64,000 nucleotides of DNA, taken from NCBI GenBank assembly GCA_036501185.1, contig DASYAU010000075.1:1-64000 (forward strand), written 5' to 3'. This document shows positions 19,094 to 27,012 of this stretch, one piece after another. The position numbers and the translations under genes were made by a program. Source of the DNA: Korobacter sp036501185. Its GTDB lineage: Bacteria; Acidobacteriota; Terriglobia; Terriglobales; Acidobacteriaceae. The notes below the pieces were generated by a model, which made no database searches, was not told the origin of the DNA, and worked only from the letters and a program-made list of their open reading frames with translations. Numbering within the stretch: position 1 is the stretch's first letter; every line of letters starts with the position of its first letter.

Positions 19094-20387
19094 GTAGGTG
19101 TGCCCCGTCCTTATCGCCCAGCGATAGGGGAGATTTTTGCAAGGAGGGAAATTTTTCTCGAAACACGAACGACGTTACTGCCCTCTCAACACGCACCGCC
19201 ACCAACTCCGTCTCCACCGGAACGCCTTTCGCGATCTTCACGTGCAACAAGGCTTCAAACGGCTTCACATCTCCGGATCCCATTCCGAGATGGTCAAGCA
19301 AGTCGCGCAGTGAGTTTTGTCGGCAAAGATATTCCACCGCCGCCTGCGTCCCGAACGTCGTCGTCCCCGCCAGGATCACCACCCACCGCTGCGGATTCAG
19401 TCCCGGCATAATTCCTACGACCGCGTAATCTTCTGTGAGCGGCTCGTCGGCGCGGCTTGCAAGGTAATACGGCTGCTCTCCCGCCTGCGCATGCACATTC
19501 GCCACCGCAAGGTCTCCCGCGCGCGGTCCCGACGTCACCCGCTGGAAGACAAAATCCTGCGTGCTCGGAATCTCCATCAGCGTCAAATTTTCCGACGGCG
19601 ACCCGAGGAAGATCAGGTCATTGTTCTTGGCATCGTCCAGCGAGAACAAGCTTCCCCGCTTCACCCGCAATTGCCGGTGCAGGGAACTGAACACACGGTC
19701 CAATTCGTGCACGGCCAGCACCTCGCCCACTCCGGTGTAATGGTCCCAAAGTTGGACCTCACTCCCGTCCTTTGCCTTGCTGTAATAATGCATTCCCGTT
19801 TCGGGACGCCCGACGAACTCCGCATTGCTGAAAACGATATAAGGCTCGTCCGGACTACTCAGGAAATGCTTCCAGAACTGTTGGAACTCCGTCGGCGCCT
19901 GATCGCTCGCGGCCTGCACGGGCGCCTTCCGATTGGCCAGCACCACAATCGTCGCAATCGCTGCCACCAGCAAAACGGCTAGTGTCGCGATCAGCGCTTT
20001 CTGGTTCTTAGAAGCCGCTACCGGTGTCAATATTGGCAGCTCTGCCGGTTTTGTCGGGCTCTTATAGTGGAACGTCACCATGTAGCTGCCCTTTGGCAGC
20101 TCCACTAATACGGGATCGTTCTCCCCCTCGCTTGCGTAGTACTCGGCCAGCTTGGCCCGCAGCCGTCCCGCCTGTACGCGGATCGTCGAGTCCGACTGCG
20201 GATCGAAGTCCGTTCGCCGCCCAAAAACCTCGGTTGCAATTTGGTATTCCTTCAACGGTGTCCCAGGATGGTCCACCGCATTCTGCGCCAGGTAGCGCAG
20301 CAATTTGCACAACGACTCCGAACCATGAAGCGTGCGGCTCGCCGCCAACCGGTCGATCTGCTTCAAAAATTGTTCGCGGTCCGACAT
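18918..20387 (-). CDS. Membrane-anchored wHTH regulator with an extended, overlapping C-terminus
   Basis: 489 residues. Residues 1-110 match the wHTH-like N-terminal domain common in acidobacterial membrane regulators (LCKLLRYLAQNAVDHPG, STIRVQAGRLRAKLAEYY); one helix at about 130-150 (LIATLAVLLVAAIATIVVLA) anchors it; residues 165-400 form an uncharacterised periplasmic domain. The last 85 or so residues appear non-native: they translate the hairpin repeat at 19099-19137 and then run antisense into the cyclase gene for 175 bases. I infer that the original stop near the sequence VERAVTSFVF was lost. GTAACA repeats at 20411-20425 lie just upstream of its start. Confidence 0.7.
   Translation of the reverse strand: MSDREQFLKQIDRLAASRTLHGSESLCKLLRYLAQNAVDHPGTPLKEYQIATEVFGRRTDFDPQSDSTIRVQAGRLRAKLAEYYASEGENDPVLVELPKGSYMVTFHYKSPTKPAELPILTPVAASKNQKALIATLAVLLVAAIATIVVLANRKAPVQAASDQAPTEFQQFWKHFLSSPDEPYIVFSNAEFVGRPETGMHYYSKAKDGSEVQLWDHYTGVGEVLAVHELDRVFSSLHRQLRVKRGSLFSLDDAKNNDLIFLGSPSENLTLMEIPSTQDFVFQRVTSGPRAGDLAVANVHAQAGEQPYYLASRADEPLTEDYAVVGIMPGLNPQRWVVILAGTTTFGTQAAVEYLCRQNSLRDLLDHLGMGSGDVKPFEALLHVKIAKGVPVETELVAVRVERAVTSFVFREKFPSLQKSPLSLGDKDGAHLLISAWPGRLTLFSTRGRSLWRRRLSGDLRGECGHPRCGLPVLRFSPAPGAPRGGIRIL
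19099..19137. repeat. GTGCCCC hairpin element between convergent genes
   Basis: TGTGCCCC then a 9-bp stem CCTTATCGC/GCGATAGGG (19109-19117, 19121-19129) and GGAGATTTTT; member of the dispersed family. It can terminate the cyclase transcript. Confidence 0.55.
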
Positions 20388-20539
20388 TTAGACAGCCTGT
20401 AGTGGCCGATGTAACACGAGTAACATTTACCCCAAATCTTTGTAAAGCAAGACTTTGCTGGTGTAACTGTAGCATACCCCCCGATACTTCCAAGTCTCTC
20501 CGCGGCAAAGCAAAATCTGTTTCGCTCTTATGAACCATT

Positions 20540-20679
20540 GCTTTTTGCAATGGTAGGTCGCAGCACTCTAAGGTCGGTCTACACGACTACGAGTCCTTCG
20601 ACCCGCAGTATCAAGCTTGGGGTGAAACGCTTTATCGCAAGTGGCGAACGCCGTGGCTATGACCACGGCGTCTTTTTTT
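20540..20679 (+). ncRNA. Candidate small RNA upstream of an orphan terminator
   Basis: The 351-base gap 20388-20738 holds no convincing gene. It ends in a strong plus-strand terminator, although the nearest plus-strand gene upstream stops at 19093 and the next starts at 20739. That suggests a short independent transcript. No strong promoter could be picked out, and the 5' end given here is arbitrary. It could instead be a leader of the rhodanese gene. Confidence 0.28.
20648..20679 (+). terminator. Orphan intrinsic terminator
   Basis: Nine-bp perfect stem ACGCCGTGG/CCACGGCGT (20648-20656, 20663-20671), 6-base loop, then C and seven T residues. Confidence 0.8.
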
Positions 20680-20738
20680 GTTTCAAATTTCCTCAACTAT
20701 CCGCGAATCCTTCCCCCTTATCCACCGCTCCTCCTAGT

Positions 20739-21290
20739 ATGACCAGATTTATCGACGTTCGGGACCTTAGTCCTTCTCACAAACTCATCGACGTCCGCAC
20801 TCCTACGGAATTCGCCGCCGGTCACATCGCCGGAGCTCTGAATGTTCCGCTCGATCTGGTCGAGGCCCGGATCGACGACCTCGACCCCAACTCCCCGCTG
20901 GTCCTCGTCTGCAAGGCCGGAACTCGCGCGCGTCTCGCCTCCGAACTTCTTGCCCCCTGCCGCCAAAACACCGCCGTTCTCGCCGGAGGCATGGATGCCT
21001 GGTATCGCGCAGGACAGCCAGTGGTGGTCAGCTCTCGCAGTCGATGGTCGCTCGAACGCCAGGTTCGTCTCGGTGCCGGCCTCCTCGTTCTACTTGGAGT
21101 GATCGCTGCCTTCACGCTCAATAGCCGTTGGATATTGCTCTCCGGCTTCGTCGGCCTCGGCCTCATCTTCGCCGGTCTCACTGACGTTTGTGCGATGGGC
21201 TCGTTGCTGGCCCGCATGCCCTGGAACCGCAATTCCAAGCTGCATGCAATTCGGAACTCAAGTACCAATGCGTGTGCGCTGAAAGGTTGA
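20739..21290 (+). CDS. Rhodanese domain protein with DUF2892 membrane hairpin
   Basis: 183 residues from the ATG at 20739; a longer frame upstream crosses a terminator and is not credible. Residues 1-95 are a rhodanese domain with the catalytic cysteine in LVLVCKAGTRAR; residues 115-165 contain two membrane helices of the DUF2892 type (LLVLLGVIAAFTLNSRWILL, GFVGLGLIFAGLTDVCAM), the YgaP architecture. It would move sulfane sulfur at the inner membrane face. Followed by an ECF sigma gene 32 bases later and OsmC, suggesting a sulfur or peroxide stress unit. Confidence 0.85.
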   Translation: MTRFIDVRDLSPSHKLIDVRTPTEFAAGHIAGALNVPLDLVEARIDDLDPNSPLVLVCKAGTRARLASELLAPCRQNTAVLAGGMDAWYRAGQPVVVSSRSRWSLERQVRLGAGLLVLLGVIAAFTLNSRWILLSGFVGLGLIFAGLTDVCAMGSLLARMPWNRNSKLHAIRNSSTNACALKG

Positions 21291-21322
21291 GTTTCTTGTG
21301 TCGCGAGTGAAAAGATCACGGT

Positions 21323-21835
21323 ATGGACTTCGAGCAGCTGGCCAATCAGCACAAGGACTCTGTCTATCGTCAGATGATCCGTGTCTGCGGCAACCACGCC
21401 GATGCGGAAGACGTTCTCATCGAAGCCCTTCTCAAGGCCTATCGGCACCTCGACCAGCTTCGCGATTCCATCGCCTTCCGTTCCTGGCTTGCCACCATCG
21501 CCCAGCGCGTCTGCTGGCAATTGAAACAGCAGCAAGCCCTTGCGCCTTTGCTCCAACTTTCCATGCTCGACGACGAAGGCCAGCAGCTCCCCTCGCGCGA
21601 GACTCCGCCCGACACCCGGGCCGCTCTCCAGCAAATGAAATCCATCGTCGCGGCGGCCATCGCAGCCCTCCCGCCGCGAGATCGCGAGGTCTACCAGCTC
21701 CGCGATCTCGAGCAGCTCCCGGGTGACGAAGTTGCTCGCCGGCTCAAGATCTCGCTTTCGGCCATGAAATCCCGCCTGCATCGCGCTCGAAGCCAACTCC
21801 GCGAGCGCATCGATCAGGCTTTAGCAGGGCAGTAA
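21323..21835 (+). CDS. ECF-type RNA polymerase sigma factor
   Basis: 170 residues. Region 2 is seen as QHKDSVYRQMIRVCGNHADAEDVLIEALLKAYRHLDQLRD and SFRSWLATIAQRVCW-like text; region 4 as ALPPRDREVYQLRDLEQLPGDEVARRLKISLSAMKSRLHRARSQL (each is a known landmark of ECF factors). No anti-sigma gene adjoins it: the flanking genes are a rhodanese and OsmC. This points to control by other means, for example expression level or redox. Target promoters unknown. Confidence 0.88.
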   Translation: MDFEQLANQHKDSVYRQMIRVCGNHADAEDVLIEALLKAYRHLDQLRDSIAFRSWLATIAQRVCWQLKQQQALAPLLQLSMLDDEGQQLPSRETPPDTRAALQQMKSIVAAAIAALPPRDREVYQLRDLEQLPGDEVARRLKISLSAMKSRLHRARSQLRERIDQALAGQ

Positions 21836-21857
21836 GGACCCAGGGAGGGCCCCATCC

Positions 21858-22265
21858 ATGGAAGTCATCATTCATCATCTTGGCAGCGTTCAGTTCGAAA
21901 TCCAGGCCCGCAATCACACCATCGTCAGTGATCAACCCGCCGAAAACGGAGGCTTCGACGAGGGCATGACTCCTCCCGAACTCATGCTCGCCTCGCTCGG
22001 CTCCTGCGCCGGATTCTATGCCGCGCAGTATCTCAAGAAGTTCAAGCTCTCCACCGAGGGCACTCGCGTTCGTGTCACCGCTGAGAAACTCAAGGAGCCC
22101 GCCCGCCTCGGAAATTTCAAAATCGAAGTCGATGTCCCCGTCGATCTCACTCCCGAGCACCAGCAAGGCGTAGCCCGTTCCGTCCACCACTGCCTCATCC
22201 ACAACACCCTCTTAACTCCACCGTCGATCGAGATCCAAATCAAACTCCCCGTCCCGACGGCATAA
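21858..22265 (+). CDS. OsmC/Ohr family peroxidase-like protein
   Basis: 135 residues. The two reactive cysteines of the family fit LGSCAGFYAAQYL and SVHHCLIHNTL; GMTPPELMLASLGSC is the classic OsmC signature. Such proteins reduce organic hydroperoxides or handle thiols. AGGGAGGG ribosome site upstream. Probably in one operon with the ECF sigma gene (22-base gap). More like the YhfA/generic OsmC branch than Ohr; exact substrate not decidable. Confidence 0.88.
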   Translation: MEVIIHHLGSVQFEIQARNHTIVSDQPAENGGFDEGMTPPELMLASLGSCAGFYAAQYLKKFKLSTEGTRVRVTAEKLKEPARLGNFKIEVDVPVDLTPEHQQGVARSVHHCLIHNTLLTPPSIEIQIKLPVPTA

Positions 22266-22358
22266 CAATCCCATCCGTCACGTCGAGCAAGACTAGTCAT
22301 GTCGAGCGAAGGACCCCTATCGCCCAACTGAGTGCATAGGTCGCCCTCGATGGAGCTT

Positions 22359-23639
22359 TCACCCAAACGGCTGCTCAATCGACGGACTAAACGTCGTAAA
22401 CGCCTCCGCGCCGTTCTCCGTCACATAAAAATCATCTTCGAGCCGCACCCCGAATTCTCCCTTGACGTAAATCCCCGGCTCATCGCTGAACGTCATTCCC
22501 TTCATCAAGGGCTGCGTATTTCCGCGGACAAGGTATGGCCACTCGTGTCCCTGCAACCCAATCCCATGCCCGAGGCGATGTGAGAAGAACTTATAGTCGG
22601 GCCCGAATCCCCCGTCAGTGATTACCTTGCGCGCCGCCGCGTCCACGCTTCCGCACGCCACTCCCAGACGCGCTGCCGCCAGTCCCGCCTTCTGCGCTTT
22701 CTGCACAATCTCGAAAACCTTCTTCTGTTTGTCGCTAGCCCGCCCCAAAACAAATGTTCGTGTGATGTCCGAGCTATACCCCTCCACCAGGCAGCCGTCA
22801 TCAATCATCACCGGCGATCCTTCGCCGATGACTTGCGGTTCCTTCGACCCGTGCGGCAGCGCCGTGTAACGCCCGGTTTGCACGCTAGCTCCGCCCTCGA
22901 ATCCGACTTTTCCATAGGCCGCATCAATCAGGTCGCTCACCTGGTGCTGCGTCATATCGGCATTCATCGCCTGGAACACCGCCCGATACACCAGCCACGT
23001 CGCCTGGTTCGCCACCGTCATCAACTCCAACTCCGCCGGCGATTTCGTCATCCGGCACCCAGCCGTGACCGGTGTCGCCGAACCCATTTGCAACGCCGGC
23101 GCAGCCTTCGCAATTCCGTTGCTGAATACGTAGGGAACCGTTTCCTCAATCCCTGCCGCTCCCGTCACAACTCCGCGTCCCTTCAATCCCGCTGCCACCA
23201 GCGCGTACGGATTTTCATCTTCCTGCCACGTCCGCACCTCAACCTTCGCCGCATCAAACGGCGAGCTCGCCAACTGTTCGCGCAACCGCGCCTCTTCAAA
23301 TGCGGGGACAACGAAGAACGCCTCACCCTTCGCCGGCAGTACGGTGGCCATCAATCGTTCGCCGCCCCACCAATTAAATCCCGCAAAGTACCGCAGCGAA
23401 GCGCCCGACGCCAGCACGATCGCATCCAGCCCATTCTTCGTCATCAGTTCCTGCGCGCGATGCACCCGCTCGCGGTATTCGTCCGTCGTAATCGGATGCA
23501 CCTCGTCCCGCATCGACCTCAGCGCCTGGATCGAGTCCGGCAGTTTCTGTTCACCCTGCGCCGCAGTCCCCAGCATCCCCACACATCCAGCCGCCAACCC
23601 GGTCTTCAAAAGCCGCCGCCGCGACAAAATCACAGTCAT
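22359..23639 (-). CDS. Tat-exported M24 metallopeptidase (Xaa-Pro aminopeptidase-like)
   Basis: 426 residues from ATG at 23639. The N-terminus has SRRRLLKTGLAAGCVGMLG, a twin-arginine signal, so it is exported folded. The creatinase-like N-domain spans about 40-190; the pita-bread domain carries the five metal ligands: VMIDDGC (Asp), SSDITRTF (Asp), HRLGHGIGLQGHEWP (His), FSDEPGIY (Glu) and VRLEDDF (Glu). Likely a prolidase or aminopeptidase for external peptides. Divergent from the BlaI-type regulator; the intergenic region contains the BlaI-like operator. Confidence 0.88.
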   Translation of the reverse strand: MTVILSRRRLLKTGLAAGCVGMLGTAAQGEQKLPDSIQALRSMRDEVHPITTDEYRERVHRAQELMTKNGLDAIVLASGASLRYFAGFNWWGGERLMATVLPAKGEAFFVVPAFEEARLREQLASSPFDAAKVEVRTWQEDENPYALVAAGLKGRGVVTGAAGIEETVPYVFSNGIAKAAPALQMGSATPVTAGCRMTKSPAELELMTVANQATWLVYRAVFQAMNADMTQHQVSDLIDAAYGKVGFEGGASVQTGRYTALPHGSKEPQVIGEGSPVMIDDGCLVEGYSSDITRTFVLGRASDKQKKVFEIVQKAQKAGLAAARLGVACGSVDAAARKVITDGGFGPDYKFFSHRLGHGIGLQGHEWPYLVRGNTQPLMKGMTFSDEPGIYVKGEFGVRLEDDFYVTENGAEAFTTFSPSIEQPFG

Positions 23640-23762
23640 CGCTATACCTTTCGTTTTCTTTGCCGCACCATGTTGCCAGAACCCGGCCCCATCCCCAAGC
23701 GGCAGCCCCCGCATCAGCCTGGGACGAACACCACTCGCCCCTCTTGCGCTCTCCTTTTTTGA

Positions 23763-23796
23763 GTGTTACCGTCTGTAACACTATGGACCGTAACAC
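23763..23796. promoter_or_regulatory. Likely BlaI-type operator
   Basis: GTGTTAC-CGTCT-GTAACAC is a perfect 7-bp dyad (23763-23769, 23775-23781) directly before the ATG at 23783, with a third half-site GTAACAC at 23790-23796 inside the first codons. Position and symmetry suggest autorepression by the encoded regulator. Confidence 0.6.
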
Positions 23797-24187
23797 TAGC
23801 GCCGCCGCTCACGATCCCGCCGAACTGGGCGACCTCGAACGCCACGTCCTCGAAATCGTCTGGAAGCTTCGTGCCGCAACCGCCGAGAAGGTTCGCGAAG
23901 AAATCGATCGGCCTCTCAAGGAGTCCACCATTCGCACCGTCCTTCGACGGTTGGAAGAGAAGGGCTATCTCGAGCACGATACCGAGCAGCGCACCTTCAT
24001 CTATCGTCCCTCCGAATCGCGTCAACGCGTCGCGGGCCGCGCCGTCCAACGCATTGTCGATTGGTTCTGCGAGGGCTCGGTCGAAGAATTGCTCGTCGGC
24101 ATGGTCGATTCCAAGGTGATTGGCCGCGCCGAGCTCGAACGCCTGGCAAAACGCATCGCCGCCGCAAAAAAGGAGACCAAGTCATGA
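23783..24187 (+). CDS. BlaI/MecI/CopY family transcriptional repressor
   Basis: 134 residues. A winged helix (LGDLERHVLEIVWKLRAATAEKVREEI, STIRTVLRRLEEKGYLEHDTE) is followed by a dimerisation helix bundle. Such repressors are inactivated by proteolysis, usually by the M56 membrane peptidase encoded next to them, which is the case here: the next gene overlaps by ATGA. Its own operator appears to overlap the start codon. Controlled genes beyond the operon may include the divergent M24 peptidase. Confidence 0.9.
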   Translation: MDRNTSAAAHDPAELGDLERHVLEIVWKLRAATAEKVREEIDRPLKESTIRTVLRRLEEKGYLEHDTEQRTFIYRPSESRQRVAGRAVQRIVDWFCEGSVEELLVGMVDSKVIGRAELERLAKRIAAAKKETKS

Positions 24188-26049
24188 TTCTCCTCCTCCT
24201 CGAAGCTGCTGTTCGCGCCCTCGCTCTCGCCATCGTCACCGGCGTTCTACTCTGGTTGCTGCGCGTGAAAAACGTCTCCGCGAAGCGCACCGCCTGGACG
24301 ATCGTTCTCCTCGCGGCCTTCGCCATGCCCGCGCTGATGCAATCCCCATGGGTGCCCACCGCGTTTCAGTGGAAGCCATCAATTCCCGAGCGCCAACCGC
24401 AGATTCTCTATCCAACGACACCTACCGCAATCCTGGAGCCATTCAAGACGGTTCGCCCCGCCACGACCATCGAAACTCGCAGCTCCAGCCTGCCGATTGC
24501 CTCCACTCCCTCACCCGCCATCGCGACGAAGCCCGCATGGCATCCGACGCCTGCACTCTTTCTCGCAATCTATGGCGCCATCGCCGCCGTTCTCACGCTG
24601 AGGCTTTTCCTCGGCCTCTTCTCAGCTATGCGTCTCTGGCGTCGCGCCTCACCGCACCAGGGCCTTGCGACGTCGCGAGTTTCCATTCGCGTGAGCCACC
24701 AGGTTTGCTCCCCCGTCACCATTGGTTCCGCCATCGTGCTTCCTTCCGATTACAGAAAGTGGCCGCCGGAAAAGCTGCGCGCCGTGCTCGCACATGAATG
24801 CGCCCACGTGCGCAACTTCGATTTCCATTTTCAGCTCCTCGCGGCTTTCTACGCCGCCATCTTCTGGTTCAGTCCGCTCGGTTGGTGGTTACGCCACCAT
24901 CTTGCCGTGCTCGCCGAATCCATCAGCGACCACGCCGGCATCATCGAGTCCGACACTCGGTCCGACTACGCAGAAATCGTTCTTCAATTCGCGGCCATGC
25001 CGCGTCGTCCCATGACTGGAGTTGCTATGGCTTGCACTGGAAATATCTCCCGCCGCATCGAACAGCTTCTCAACCAAGATCTCTATAGCGCCGCCTTCGC
25101 CCATGGACGTAAGCGCGCCCGCGTCGCCTTCGTGCTCATCGCCGTCACCGTCTTTGCGACGAGTCTGCTGTTGCGCGTTCCCTCAGCCCACGCCGCCCAG
25201 GAGGCCACCGCGCCGCCGCCGCCTCCCGCGGCCGCGCAACTCCCCGTGCTCGCGCCACCCGCGCCGGTTGCCGCCGTCTCCGCCCCACCCGCACCGCGGC
25301 AAATCGCGCGCGCGCAGGAGTCCACGACTACGACGCAATCCACCACGGTGCAATCCAACGGCGATCATTCCAATAGCTATTCCTACGGCTTCTCCGACGG
25401 CGGCGACTCCTATGCCCTCATCGATGGCTCGAACAGCAACGTGACGTTCTCCGGCCGATGGAACTCCGGCGAATCTCAAGAGGCGATCGAAAAAGCGCGT
25501 CGCGCAGCCAACGGTAGTCCGTTCCTCTGGTTTCGTCATGACGGCAAGTCGTACATCGTCACCGATCCCAGCATCGTCGCCAATCTGAAGGCGCTCTACG
25601 CTCCCATGGAGGAGCTCGGACGCCAGCAGGAAGAGTTAGGCAAGAAGCAGGAAGAACTCGGCCGCCAGCAAGAGGCGCTAGGACAAAAGCAGGAACAGGC
25701 AGCCATACCAACACCCGACATGTCGCGCGAAATCGCCGATCTAAATGCCGCAATTGCGAAGCTTCAAGACATGAAGGGCAAAGAGATGACGTCCGAGCAA
25801 CTCGCCGACCTACAAGGAAAGTTGGGTGACCTTCAAGGCAAGCTCGGTGACATCCAAGGCCAGATCGGCGAGAAACAAGGCGCTCTCGGTGCCGAACAAG
25901 GCCGCCTCGGAGAACAGCAAGGCAAGCTTGGCGAGCAACAAGGCCGCATTGGGGAACAGCAAGGCAAAATCGCCCAAGCCGCCGACAAGAAAGTAAAAGC
26001 CGTAATCCAGCAATCTCTATCCAACGGTCAAGCCAAGCCCATCGAATAG
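24184..26049 (+). CDS. BlaR1-like M56 membrane metalloprotease with QG heptad tail
   Basis: 621 residues. Membrane helices occur near 10-28, 38-52, 124-148, 212-230 and 318-335. The zinc motif HECAH is at 204-208 with SDHAGI downstream, as in M56/BlaR1 sensor proteases. Instead of a penicillin-binding sensor domain, the outer C-terminus has a Pro/Ala-rich linker, a Ser/Asn-rich region, and two coiled-coil-like repeat tracts built on seven-residue units (LGRQQEE, LGKKQEE; then LGDLQGK, LGEQQGK). It probably cleaves the BlaI-type repressor on receiving an unknown signal. Coupled by ATGA to the repressor gene. Confidence 0.85.
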   Translation: MILLLLEAAVRALALAIVTGVLLWLLRVKNVSAKRTAWTIVLLAAFAMPALMQSPWVPTAFQWKPSIPERQPQILYPTTPTAILEPFKTVRPATTIETRSSSLPIASTPSPAIATKPAWHPTPALFLAIYGAIAAVLTLRLFLGLFSAMRLWRRASPHQGLATSRVSIRVSHQVCSPVTIGSAIVLPSDYRKWPPEKLRAVLAHECAHVRNFDFHFQLLAAFYAAIFWFSPLGWWLRHHLAVLAESISDHAGIIESDTRSDYAEIVLQFAAMPRRPMTGVAMACTGNISRRIEQLLNQDLYSAAFAHGRKRARVAFVLIAVTVFATSLLLRVPSAHAAQEATAPPPPPAAAQLPVLAPPAPVAAVSAPPAPRQIARAQESTTTTQSTTVQSNGDHSNSYSYGFSDGGDSYALIDGSNSNVTFSGRWNSGESQEAIEKARRAANGSPFLWFRHDGKSYIVTDPSIVANLKALYAPMEELGRQQEELGKKQEELGRQQEALGQKQEQAAIPTPDMSREIADLNAAIAKLQDMKGKEMTSEQLADLQGKLGDLQGKLGDIQGQIGEKQGALGAEQGRLGEQQGKLGEQQGRIGEQQGKIAQAADKKVKAVIQQSLSNGQAKPIE

Positions 26050-26069
26050 CAGCGGGTGTCCCGCGTGCG

Positions 26070-26104
26070 CCCCATTTCTCGCGCATTCTTCGCGAGAAGT
26101 GGGG
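26070..26104. terminator. Hairpin repeat acting as terminator between convergent genes
   Basis: CCCCATTTCTCGCG pairs over 14 bp (one G-U) with CGCGAGAAGTGGGG (26070-26083, 26091-26104), then ACTTTTAC. It is a full-length member of the dispersed GTGCCCC family, placed just beyond the M56 gene and before the thioredoxin gene stop. Confidence 0.65.
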
Positions 26105-26108
26105 ACTT

Positions 26109-26963
26109 TTACGGTTTCCATTTATCGAGAAACTTGATCACTTCGTCCGGATCGAGGGACCGGGCGGATTCCCACTCGCCATTCTTTTGGGAGTAAAGCA
26201 CCTTGCCGTCGGCATCAAGAACGGCTAGGGCCGGAACACCTTTATCGAGCGGAACCGCGTAATCCGCCGCCAGGTTATTGTTCTTTTTTCCATCGTCGCC
26301 AATGTCCACGTGAACCACGCGGAATTTATTTGTCAGAATGGCAGCAACATCGGGCTGATGAAACGCCTGGTCCAGCACGTGGCAGTCGTAGCACCAGTTC
26401 GCACCGAACACCAGGATGATGCGCTCATGATTTTTTTTGGCCTCGGCTTCAGCTTCTCCAATTTCTGTCTTGGCGTCGGCATTTTTGTCGTAGAGATTCG
26501 GATTTGGGTGCAAGGCCGGCGGCATTTTGACCACGTCGGAGTGCCCGGCCACCACGATCCGCCAGCCGTCCTTTTGTTCTTGCCATGCTTGTAGCTCGGT
26601 TACATAGCGGCTTCGCGGACCGTCAGGGGTCGGCGCTTTCATGGAAACCGCCAAGGTCACCAGGTGAAGTCCGTTGCGCTCCTGTTGCTCTACCAGCTGG
26701 GCATCGAAATCGGTCGCACCGTCTGACACGAGTTTTTGCCAGAACTCAATTTCCGGAGAGATACCGGGAACAGGCTTCTGGCCCTTCGCCAGGAACTGCG
26801 CCGGGGGATCGGTCGAATAAAAACTTTGCAAAGAGCTCATCGCGGCGGGCTTCAACGAATCCTTCCACTTCCCAATTCCGTCAAACGCAACCGGCGTGCT
26901 CTGCGCGAACGAGCAAGTAGAAGCCAAGAAAAGCACACAGGACAAGCCCCAGCGGACCATCAT
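26109..26963 (-). CDS. Secreted thioredoxin-like protein
   Basis: 284 residues from the ATG pair at 26963. A signal peptide (MVRWGLSCVLFLASTCSFAQ) leads to an N-terminal domain of about 120 residues with no family I recognise, then a thioredoxin fold with the redox motif FGANWCYDCHVLDQAF and the segment GVPALAVLDADGKVLY. The CYDC pair and the export signal suggest a periplasmic thiol reductase or disulfide carrier (Thioredoxin_7-like). Single gene. Confidence 0.82.
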   Translation of the reverse strand: MMVRWGLSCVLFLASTCSFAQSTPVAFDGIGKWKDSLKPAAMSSLQSFYSTDPPAQFLAKGQKPVPGISPEIEFWQKLVSDGATDFDAQLVEQQERNGLHLVTLAVSMKAPTPDGPRSRYVTELQAWQEQKDGWRIVVAGHSDVVKMPPALHPNPNLYDKNADAKTEIGEAEAEAKKNHERIILVFGANWCYDCHVLDQAFHQPDVAAILTNKFRVVHVDIGDDGKKNNNLAADYAVPLDKGVPALAVLDADGKVLYSQKNGEWESARSLDPDEVIKFLDKWKP

Positions 26964-27012
26964 CCGAGCACCTCGCAGCGGATTATAAATGATGTTGCAC
27001 GCTGTGCATCTT

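Noticed and set aside
20538..20738. N-terminal extension of the rhodanese protein
   Set aside because: It would translate a strong terminator and has no recognisable domain; ATG 20739 begins the rhodanese fold.
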